Shown here: piece after piece, positions 16,022 to 22,491 of the stretch
Layout of the letters: each line of letters starts with the position of its first letter
Position numbering within the stretch: the stretch's first letter is position 1
Source of the DNA: Acidobacteriota bacterium
Lineage (GTDB): Bacteria > Acidobacteriota > CAIWXX01
DNA: 35,117 bases
Direction of reading: 5' to 3'
Assembly: GCA_016191015.1 (NCBI GenBank)
Contig: JACPPM010000284.1
Span: 1-35,117, forward strand
Translations under genes and position numbers: made by a program
Notes under the pieces: model-generated
Seen by the model: only the letters and a program-made list of their open reading frames with translations
Database searches by the model: none
What the model was told of the DNA's origin: nothing

Positions 16022-18364
16022 ATGAGACAGTCGATTGTGGTGTTCATGGCCCTGTGTGTGGCATCGAGCCTTCTGGCGCAGACAACCGAGGAGCCAAAGG
16101 CTCCGCCACCGGCCGCGCCGCCGGCCGCGCCGCCTGCTCCACCCGCTCCTCCGCCACCGGTCGAGCCGGTTTTCCCCGAGACCGTGCCGAAGATCACGGC
16201 CGGTTACCAGGAAAAGGGCGCCCAGCTTGTGCGGGCGCGGAACTACGTCGACTTCACATATCAGAGCTACCGCCTGCAGTGCGACATGCTCACGTATAAC
16301 GTTCAGACACAGGAAATCGATGCCGAAGGGAATGTCATCCTGCAGGATGGGAAACAGCGCCTGGCCGGCGAAAAATTGCACTTCAACATCAGGTTGAAGC
16401 GCGGAGTTATGTTCGATGCGAGCGGCACGGCATCTCCAGACCTCCATTTCGTTGCCGACGAGGCGGAGAAGTACGACGACCGGAAGTACAAAGCCACACA
16501 CGGCGCGTTCACTTCGTGCACCCAGCCGAATCCGCGATGGCAGATCTCGGCCTCCAAGGCCGATCTCGAGCTGGATGACCATGTGACGCTCAAAGGGGCA
16601 ACCTTCAAGGTGAAGTCGGTGCCGGTCTTTTTTCTACCCTATATGAGATACCCCATCCGAGACGACGACCGCGCCACCGGCTTCCTCCTGCCCAACTATG
16701 GGCATTCCGCGGTGAAGGGAACGATCTTCGGCGAAGCGTTCTTCTGGGCGATTAACCGGAGCCAGGACGCCACCATCGCGTACAGATCCTTCTCCGATTT
16801 AGGCCGGGGTCTGGAGGGCGAATACCGGTATATCTTCTCGAGCAGCTCCATCGGCACTGCGAATCTGTTCTACATGTTTGAGAAGGCCGGAACCACAGAC
16901 AAGCCGGAGGGAGGGAACACCCAGCGTAAGGCTGAGAACGTCAAGGGATATTTCTTCAACCTGCAACACCGCCAACTCCTCCCTTTCGGGATCACAAACC
17001 AGACGGATGTGACCATTCTGACGAGCTACGCCTTCAAAACGATTTACGGTAGTAATTTCCAGAATCTCTCCGACCCTCGCAAGTTTTCGTCGGCTTATTT
17101 TTCGAAGCCGATTTTCTACGACACGATCAACTTCCAGCTTCGCCGCGATGAGCTGTTGCGAGGATCCGTAAGACACGAAGAGACCTACTACGTCAAGAAG
17201 AAGCCCAGGAAAAGGATCTGGTTCACCGAGGACTCCGACATCACCAACCGATTCCCCGATATCTCGGTCACCCACAACCAGCAGAAGCTCGGTGCATCGC
17301 CGCTGCTCCTGTCCGGCTCCGCGAGCTTCCTCGGGTATGAGACTTACCACCAGGCCACGAATACGTCCGAACAGACGACGATCAAGACGCCCGTGACTAA
17401 CTTCACACGCCTCAACTGGGATCCGGCGATCTCAGTCCCGATCACCGCCATCCCCTGGATGACATTCAATCCGACTGCGATCTTTTCGGGCGCGTACTGG
17501 ACGGACAGCTACGCGTTGGGCACAACCAAACCTGGTGGAGGGAGTCTGCTCCGCAATACGTTCGTGTCGCGCGTCCAGATTTATGGCCCCAACTTCAACC
17601 GTATCTTCTCCACGCCGAACTGGAACTTCTCCAGGAAATGGAAGCATTCCATCGAGCCTTTCTTCCAGTTCGACTACAACACCAAGTTCGAGAATGCGAC
17701 CCGCGTGCTCTCCGGTGCGGGGGACCATATCGGGGCCGGTGGTACGCAGCTCCTTACATACTCGCTCACGAACACATTGTGGGGCAAGCGCACCCTCATC
17801 GCCGGATACGAACCCACGCCGGTCGACATCGTCCGGTGGACCCTGCTCCAGAGGTACCAGCCTAACGCCACATATGTCGATCCCGACACCAAGAAGCACG
17901 TCCGTTTCGGCGACCTCAACTCGCAGCTCAGCTTCAAGCTCGCACCCTACGTCGATTTTTCCTTCACCACCAATTACGACTTCAATTGGATGAGATTCGT
18001 GGACTACCAGTACCGCGGCACAGTCGCGAAGACCGATTCGTTCAACGCCGGAATCGGATGGACCATCCAGAAAAACCGAAAGACCGGGGAAAACGTCAAC
18101 AACGCCCTCAGCGCGAGCGGCGGTTTCAACATCAAACGAATCGGGTTCCACCTGGACGGCTACCTGGCGTACAGCCCGATGTTCAAAGAGAACAAGATTC
18201 AAAACGCCACTCTACGATGGAGCCAGACCTTCCAATGTTGGGGGTTCGAGCTCATGTACCAGCGGTACAAGTTCTATTCGGCGCAGGAGAACTCAATCAC
18301 CTTCGCGATCCACATCGGATCGATCGGGACGATCAGCGAGCGGATCGGCGGATCTCGGTTCTAG
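16022..18364 (+). CDS. lptD: LPS-assembly outer-membrane protein LptD, second paralogue
   Basis: 780 residues, with TAGGAG just before the ATG. A signal peptide (ending LLAQ) and a Pro/Ala-rich linker (residues 26-52) precede an OstA-like domain and barrel. The protein is closely similar to the preceding gene product over residues 55-270, with no gaps there and about three in four residues identical by eye. Similarity is looser through the middle barrel and tightens again at the end (FQCWGFE, IGTISERIGGSRF). Cys87, Cys166 and Cys739 correspond to those of the first copy. The two genes form a tandem duplication and probably one transcript. Differing barrel strands suggest different lipid substrates, LptE partners or assembly states, which is inference. 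Confidence 0.9.
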   Translation: MRQSIVVFMALCVASSLLAQTTEEPKAPPPAAPPAAPPAPPAPPPPVEPVFPETVPKITAGYQEKGAQLVRARNYVDFTYQSYRLQCDMLTYNVQTQEIDAEGNVILQDGKQRLAGEKLHFNIRLKRGVMFDASGTASPDLHFVADEAEKYDDRKYKATHGAFTSCTQPNPRWQISASKADLELDDHVTLKGATFKVKSVPVFFLPYMRYPIRDDDRATGFLLPNYGHSAVKGTIFGEAFFWAINRSQDATIAYRSFSDLGRGLEGEYRYIFSSSSIGTANLFYMFEKAGTTDKPEGGNTQRKAENVKGYFFNLQHRQLLPFGITNQTDVTILTSYAFKTIYGSNFQNLSDPRKFSSAYFSKPIFYDTINFQLRRDELLRGSVRHEETYYVKKKPRKRIWFTEDSDITNRFPDISVTHNQQKLGASPLLLSGSASFLGYETYHQATNTSEQTTIKTPVTNFTRLNWDPAISVPITAIPWMTFNPTAIFSGAYWTDSYALGTTKPGGGSLLRNTFVSRVQIYGPNFNRIFSTPNWNFSRKWKHSIEPFFQFDYNTKFENATRVLSGAGDHIGAGGTQLLTYSLTNTLWGKRTLIAGYEPTPVDIVRWTLLQRYQPNATYVDPDTKKHVRFGDLNSQLSFKLAPYVDFSFTTNYDFNWMRFVDYQYRGTVAKTDSFNAGIGWTIQKNRKTGENVNNALSASGGFNIKRIGFHLDGYLAYSPMFKENKIQNATLRWSQTFQCWGFELMYQRYKFYSAQENSITFAIHIGSIGTISERIGGSRF

Positions 18365-18449
18365 TTCGAGATCGCGGAGTCTCGGTTCGCGAGGTGTGGG
18401 GATCGTGTTCGGCTACTGCGATCGTGCGGAGGGCAACCCGCAACGAATG

Positions 18450-18662
18450 CAAGGCTACGGCAAAGTCCCGGAAACCGCAGATTTCGCAGATTGACTCGCA
18501 GATGTCGCCGATTGCTTCGCGCCGACCCGAGAGTGAGCAGCAAGTTGCTCGTCGGTTGAATGCTGGAAGAAGCAGCGTAATCTGCGCGGAAATCTGCGCC
18601 ATCTGCGGTTTCGCACGGAACGGCCTCGCCCGAGTCGGCGCCTCGACTTTGCCGCAGCCCTG
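18450..18662 (+). mobile_element. MITE copy 1 (213 bp) with target duplication
   Basis: The element begins CAAGGCTACGGCAAAGTC and ends with the near reverse complement GACTTTGCCGCAGCCCTG (16 of 18 positions match as terminal inverted repeats). A second nested pair, GAAACCGCAGAT and ATCTGCGGTTTC, is exact, and there is a central hairpin around GTGAGCAGCAAGTTGCTC. It is flanked by AACGAATG at 18442-18449 and again at 18663-18670, an 8-bp target duplication. Copies 2 and 3 differ at about 10 and 11 of 213 positions with no gaps. It encodes no credible protein. Inserted 53 nt upstream of rmlA. Confidence 0.88.
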
Positions 18663-18715
18663 AACGAATGGGGAAGGAATTGAACCGCGCAGCCGGACGG
18701 TGATACGCTAACTTG

Positions 18716-19780
18716 ATGCGCGGACTGATTTTGAGTGGCGGGAAGGGGACGAGGCTTCGGCCCCTCACGTTTACCAACGCCAAACAGCTCGTCCCTGTCG
18801 CCAATAAGCCGGTGCTCTTCTATGGTATCGAAGCGCTGATTCAGGCCGGGATCACCGACATCGGCATCGTCGTCGGCGACACGAAAGACGAGATCAGAGG
18901 CGCCGTCGGTGATGGAGCCGCATGGGGCTGCCAGGTGACCTACATCGAGCAGGAGGCACCCCTTGGCCTCGCCCACGCCGTCCTCACCGCCGAGCAGTTT
19001 CTCAAGGACGCGCCGTTTGTCATGTACCTCGGTGACAACCTCATCAAGAACGGCATCACGGCATTGGTCAAGGAGTTCCGCGAGCGTGGCCCGAACGCCC
19101 AGATCCTGCTCGCTCATGTCCCCAACCCGAACCAGTTCGGCGTCGCCGAGCTCGAAGACGGGCGCGTCGTACGGCTCGTCGAAAAACCGAAACAGCCCAA
19201 AAGCGACCTCGCACTGGTCGGCGTGTATATGTTCGACTCGCACGTTTTCGACGCCGCCAGGGCTATCCAGCCCTCCTCGCGCGGCGAGCTCGAGATCACC
19301 GACGCCATTCAGAGGCTCGTAGACGAGGGGCTCCGCGTCGAGCCCCACGTCGTCGACGGATGGTGGAAGGACATGGGGAAGGTCGAAGACCTGCTCGAAG
19401 CCAACCGCCTCATCCTTGAGACATTCGAGCAGCGAATCGAGGGAACCGTCGACGCGGAAAGCCGCCTCGAAGGCAAGGTCGTCGTCGATAAAGGGGCGCA
19501 GGTCATCGGCAGCGTCATCCGGGGCCCGGCCATCATCGGCTCGGGTGCGGTCATCGACCACGCCTACGTCGGTCCCTACACGTCGGTCGGAAGCGGTGTC
19601 CGCATCATTCACAGCGAAATCGAACATTCGATCGTGCTCGAAGGCAGCGCCGTCGAGTCCATCAACGACCGGATCGAGAGCAGCCTCATCGGCCGCAACG
19701 TCCGGATCTACAAGCAGGCGCGCAAGCCACGGGCGTGGCGGTTCAATATCGGGGACAATAGCGAGGTTGGAGTTCACTGA
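18716..19780 (+). CDS. rmlA: Glucose-1-phosphate thymidylyltransferase, long form
   Basis: 354 residues. RmlA makes dTDP-glucose from dTTP and glucose-1-phosphate, the first step to dTDP-rhamnose. LSGGKGTRLRPLT is the nucleotide-binding loop, and LGDNLIKNGI, FGVAELEDGRVVRLVEKP and VDGWWKDMGKVEDLLEANR are family motifs. The C-terminal 110 residues are left-handed beta-helix repeats (VIGSVIRGPAIIGSGAVI), which places it in the longer RmlA/StrD branch rather than the roughly 290-residue enterobacterial form. I start it at the ATG at 18716; a TTG sits immediately before. No ribosome site is visible. The MITE at 18450-18662 lies just upstream, so transcription may be affected by it. Confidence 0.9.
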   Translation: MRGLILSGGKGTRLRPLTFTNAKQLVPVANKPVLFYGIEALIQAGITDIGIVVGDTKDEIRGAVGDGAAWGCQVTYIEQEAPLGLAHAVLTAEQFLKDAPFVMYLGDNLIKNGITALVKEFRERGPNAQILLAHVPNPNQFGVAELEDGRVVRLVEKPKQPKSDLALVGVYMFDSHVFDAARAIQPSSRGELEITDAIQRLVDEGLRVEPHVVDGWWKDMGKVEDLLEANRLILETFEQRIEGTVDAESRLEGKVVVDKGAQVIGSVIRGPAIIGSGAVIDHAYVGPYTSVGSGVRIIHSEIEHSIVLEGSAVESINDRIESSLIGRNVRIYKQARKPRAWRFNIGDNSEVGVH

Positions 19781-19824
19781 CAGGTCGCTGGGGGACCGTG
19801 CGTTCCTGAGTCATGACATCATTG

Positions 19825-19833
19825 TGTTATAAT
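19825..19833 (+). promoter_or_regulatory. Extended -10 promoter of vapBC with possible operator
   Basis: TGTTATAAT is a perfect TGn-TATAAT extended -10; the -35 is poor. It ends 13 nt before the antitoxin ATG. The surrounding AT-rich stretch contains imperfect palindromes (CATT-N7-AATG at 19820-19834 and TTGT-N12-ACAA at 19822-19841) suited to autoregulation by the antitoxin. Confidence 0.55.
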
Positions 19834-19846
19834 GTAGACAAGAGAA

Positions 19847-20086
19847 ATGCATAGACTTCAGATTCAGGTTGAAGAAAAAACCTACGGGGCGCTCAGGAAG
19901 CGGGCATTTGCGCGGCGGGTGTCGATGGGAGCGGTCGTCCGGGATCTTCTCGAGAGCGCCCTGGGCGAACCACCGTCGCACCATCTCAAGTTGGCGGACT
20001 TCACATTCGTAGGAGCAGCATCATCGAAAGTCTCTAATCGGATCTCGGAGGAACATGACCGAGCGCTCGGGGAACGAACCTGGTGA
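19847..20086 (+). CDS. VapB-like antitoxin
   Basis: 79 residues. The first 45 (MHRLQIQVEEKTYGALRKRA and following, with VSMGAVVRDLLESAL) have the strand-helix-helix pattern of ribbon-helix-helix antitoxins. The remainder (DFTFVGAASSKVSNRISEEHDRAL) is a typical short toxin-neutralising tail with FVG and EEHDRAL motifs common in antitoxins of PIN toxins. Its stop overlaps the toxin start (GTGA), the standard coupling of such pairs. Antitoxin and toxin complex would bind the palindromic, AT-rich promoter just upstream. No strong ribosome site; the leader is very short. Confidence 0.8.
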   Translation: MHRLQIQVEEKTYGALRKRAFARRVSMGAVVRDLLESALGEPPSHHLKLADFTFVGAASSKVSNRISEEHDRALGERTW

Positions 20087-20481
20087 TCTTCATCGACACG
20101 TCCGCCATCTACGCCCTTGCCGATCGAGCAGATGTCAATCATTCGAGTGCGGTCCGCGCTCTGAAGCATGCCGTGATCGGCGGTGAACAGCTTCTTACAC
20201 ACAACTACGTCGTGCTCGAGAGTCTGGCACTGCTCCATCGCCGCCTTGGGTTTCAGGTGGTGCACAAGTTCCTGAACGACACAGAAAAGTTCCAGATCCG
20301 CTGGATCGATCAGGCGCTCCATTCCGATGCGGTCAGGCGGTTCTCGGAAAAGAAGGGGAGTGTGAGCGTGGTCGACGAAGTGAGTTTCCTCGTAATGGAG
20401 GAGCTGCGTATCGGCGAGGCGTTTGCGTTTGACGCAGATTTTGAGAAGCGCGGATTCCGGCTCTACCGGCCTTCTGTCTGA
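20083..20481 (+). CDS. vapC: PIN-domain toxin VapC
   Basis: 132-residue PIN-domain RNase of the VapC type, which cleaves specific RNAs when free of its antitoxin. The acidic residues expected in the active site are present: FIDTSA (Asp near position 4-5), VVLES (Glu), VVDEVSF (Asp) and AFDADFEKRGF (Asp). It starts with GTG overlapping the antitoxin stop. Its stop lies only 2 nt before the rmlB ATG, so the toxin gene and rmlB are tightly linked. That placement, within a rhamnose operon, is unusual; it may stabilise the operon or be a simple insertion. Confidence 0.88.
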   Translation: MIFIDTSAIYALADRADVNHSSAVRALKHAVIGGEQLLTHNYVVLESLALLHRRLGFQVVHKFLNDTEKFQIRWIDQALHSDAVRRFSEKKGSVSVVDEVSFLVMEELRIGEAFAFDADFEKRGFRLYRPSV

Positions 20482-20483
20482 CC

Positions 20484-21515
20484 ATGTCATCGAACACATC
20501 CGCCAACTACCTGATCACCGGAGGCGCCGGCTTCATCGGCAGCAACTTCATCCGGCACCTGCTGCGGGCGGAGCCGGAGGCGCGCGTGACCAACCTGGAC
20601 AAGCTCACCTACGCCGGCAACCCTGCCAATCTCGCCGAGGTCGCATCGGATCCTCGCTACACCTTCGTCAAGGGCGACATCTGCGACACCGCGCTGGTGG
20701 ACGGTCTCATGGACTCCTCCACGATAGTCGTGAACTTCGCCGCTGAGACGCATGTCGACCGATCCATCCTCGATCCCCTCTCTTTCATCAACACGGATGT
20801 GATGGGGGTCGGCGTCCTTCTCGAGGCTTTTCGGCGGAAGCAGGGTCGGCGTTTCTTGCACATTTCGACCGATGAGGTGTACGGGAGCATCCCGGACGGG
20901 CGGTTTCGCGAAGAGGACCCGCTGAATCCGAGCTCGCCCTACTCCGCCTCGAAAGCCGGGGGAGACCGCCTGGCCTATTCGTATTTCGTCACATACGGTG
21001 TGCCGGTGGTGATCGCGCGCCCGAGCAACACGTTCGGCCCCTATCAGTATCCCGAAAAAGTCATCCCTCTTTTCGCCACCAACGCGATGGATGATCAGCC
21101 CCTCCCTCTTTACGGCGACGGATCGAACGTCCGCGACTGGCTCTACGTCGAGGACCTTTGCCGGGGCTTGCGGGTTCTGCTGGAAAGAGGTGAGCCCGGC
21201 CGGGCCTACAACCTCGGCGGCGGCAACGAAGTCATGAACAGAGATCTGACGGGACGTATTCTCGAGATCTTGGACAAGCCCGCCACGCTCATCCGGCCCG
21301 TGCCGGACCGCCTCGGCCATGACCGCCGCTATGCGCTCGACTCCTCCCGCGCCGCGACTCTCGGCTGGAGGCCATCCATGCCCTTTGCCGCCGCGCTCGA
21401 GACCACGGTGCGCTGGTACGTGAGCAACCGAGCGTGGTGGGAAACGATCAAGAAAGGATCCGACGAATACCGTCGATACTACGAGATTCAGTATGCGAGG
21501 AGAGCCGAGCGCTAG
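20484..21515 (+). CDS. rmlB: dTDP-glucose 4,6-dehydratase
   Basis: 343-residue extended short-chain dehydrogenase that converts dTDP-glucose to dTDP-4-keto-6-deoxyglucose using bound NAD. GGAGFIG (13-19) binds NAD. Thr129-Asp130-Glu131 in HISTDEVYG are the dehydratase residues, and Tyr153 with Lys157 in SPYSASKAG form the YxxxK pair. RPSNTFGPYQYPEKVIPLF is a further RmlB signature. Start ATG lies 2 nt after the vapC stop, so it may depend on translation from upstream. The rmlD start overlaps or abuts its stop. Confidence 0.94.
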   Translation: MSSNTSANYLITGGAGFIGSNFIRHLLRAEPEARVTNLDKLTYAGNPANLAEVASDPRYTFVKGDICDTALVDGLMDSSTIVVNFAAETHVDRSILDPLSFINTDVMGVGVLLEAFRRKQGRRFLHISTDEVYGSIPDGRFREEDPLNPSSPYSASKAGGDRLAYSYFVTYGVPVVIARPSNTFGPYQYPEKVIPLFATNAMDDQPLPLYGDGSNVRDWLYVEDLCRGLRVLLERGEPGRAYNLGGGNEVMNRDLTGRILEILDKPATLIRPVPDRLGHDRRYALDSSRAATLGWRPSMPFAAALETTVRWYVSNRAWWETIKKGSDEYRRYYEIQYARRAER

Positions 21516-21516
21516 G

Positions 21517-22398
21517 ATGCGCATGGTCGTGACCGGGGCCGAGGGTCAGGTCGGCCGCGAGATCGTCCTGATGGCGCGCGAACGCAAGCTTGCGGTCGTG
21601 GCACTTTCTCGGGCTCAGCTCGACATCGGCAACCCCGAGTCGGTTTCGACCGCCATCGCCTCCGCCACGCCGGACCTCATCGTCAACTGCGCGGCGTTTA
21701 CGGATGTGGACCGGAGCGAAACGGAGCGGGTTCAGGCCGAACGCGGGAACCGGGATGGGCCGGCCCACGTCGCATCGGCCGCAGCGGCCTCGGGCGCTCT
21801 GATCGTACACCTCTCCACCGATTTCGTGTTCGATGGAAAGAGCTCGCATCCTTACTCCGAAGAAGCCGAGCCGAATCCGATCTCCTACTACGGGCGCACG
21901 AAGCTCGAGGGCGAGCGATTGGTCATGGCCGCAGCCGGCAAGCACCTCGTCGTCCGCACTTCGTGGATCTACGGCCATGGACGCAGAAACTTCGTCACCG
22001 CGATCGCCACCCAGGCCCTCGAGCACAAGCCTGTCCGCGTCGTTTCCGACCAGGCCGGATCTCCCACCTACGCCCGGGACCTCGCCGCCGCCATCTTCTC
22101 CCTCCTCGAAGCCGGCGCACGGGGGATCGTCAATTTCGGCAATGCGGGGGAGTGCACGCGCCATGAGTACGCACTCGAGATCGTCCGACTCCTCGGGTGC
22201 GCCGGCGAGGTCGGAGTCGAACCCATCGCCAGCGAATCGTTGAAGCAGGCGGCGAAGCGCCCGGCGTATTCAGTCCTCGACTGCGCACGCTACCGGCGCC
22301 TCACGGGCCTCGAGCCTCGCCCCTGGCAGAGCGCGCTCCTCGACTACCTTATCCAGGAATTCCCCGAGCGATTCGCGGCAGCGGCGGCAGCTCGATAG
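21517..22398 (+). CDS. rmlD: dTDP-4-dehydrorhamnose reductase
   Basis: 293 residues from the ATG at 21517, 1 nt after the rmlB stop; 21523 is an alternative and an upstream in-frame ATG at 21493 lies inside rmlB. AGGAGAG at 21498-21504 may serve as ribosome site. RmlD reduces dTDP-4-keto-rhamnose to dTDP-rhamnose with NADPH. VTGAEGQVG is the nucleotide loop, and NCAAFTDVDRSE, LSTDFVFDG and YYGRTKLEGE (YxxxK, Tyr125 and Lys129) are diagnostic. The 3,5-epimerase gene rmlC is not between or beside these genes and must be elsewhere if the pathway is complete. Confidence 0.93.
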   Translation: MRMVVTGAEGQVGREIVLMARERKLAVVALSRAQLDIGNPESVSTAIASATPDLIVNCAAFTDVDRSETERVQAERGNRDGPAHVASAAAASGALIVHLSTDFVFDGKSSHPYSEEAEPNPISYYGRTKLEGERLVMAAAGKHLVVRTSWIYGHGRRNFVTAIATQALEHKPVRVVSDQAGSPTYARDLAAAIFSLLEAGARGIVNFGNAGECTRHEYALEIVRLLGCAGEVGVEPIASESLKQAAKRPAYSVLDCARYRRLTGLEPRPWQSALLDYLIQEFPERFAAAAAAR

Positions 22399-22405
22399 GT
22401 GTTGA

Positions 22406-22434
22406 CCTTTAGCCGTTAGCCATAGGCCAAGAGC
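22406..22434. repeat. CCTTTAGCC-type intergenic repeat, copy 1
   Basis: CCTTTAGCCGTTAGCCATAG at the 3' side of rmlD closely matches CCTTTAGCCCTTAGCCTATAG at 24779. The two copies bracket the coiled-coil/PAS gene and MITE copy 2. Confidence 0.55.
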
Positions 22435-22444
22435 GGCCGGCGAG

Positions 22445-22463
22445 TCTCCCGCGCATGCGGAGA
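22445..22463. terminator. Weak stem between converging genes
   Basis: TCTCC (22445-22449) pairs with GGAGA (22459-22463), with a partly paired GC-rich interior. It is placed between the converging rmlD and PAS genes. No T tract, so this is only a possible bidirectional terminator. Confidence 0.25.
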
Positions 22464-22491
22464 ACGCGGACGGCCGTGAAGGGCTGCAGGT

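Noticed and set aside
16022-18364. The second lptD as an assembly artefact of the first
   Set aside because: The two differ in length, linker, signal peptide and much of the barrel, so they are true paralogues and not a duplicated contig segment.
18455-19777. A 440-codon open frame on the minus strand opposite rmlA
   Set aside because: It mirrors the codon pattern of rmlA, runs through the MITE and has no ribosome site or family motif. rmlA on the + strand is unambiguous.
20487-21524. A 345-codon open frame antisense to rmlB
   Set aside because: It is a GC-rich shadow of rmlB, with no start signal and no recognisable domain.
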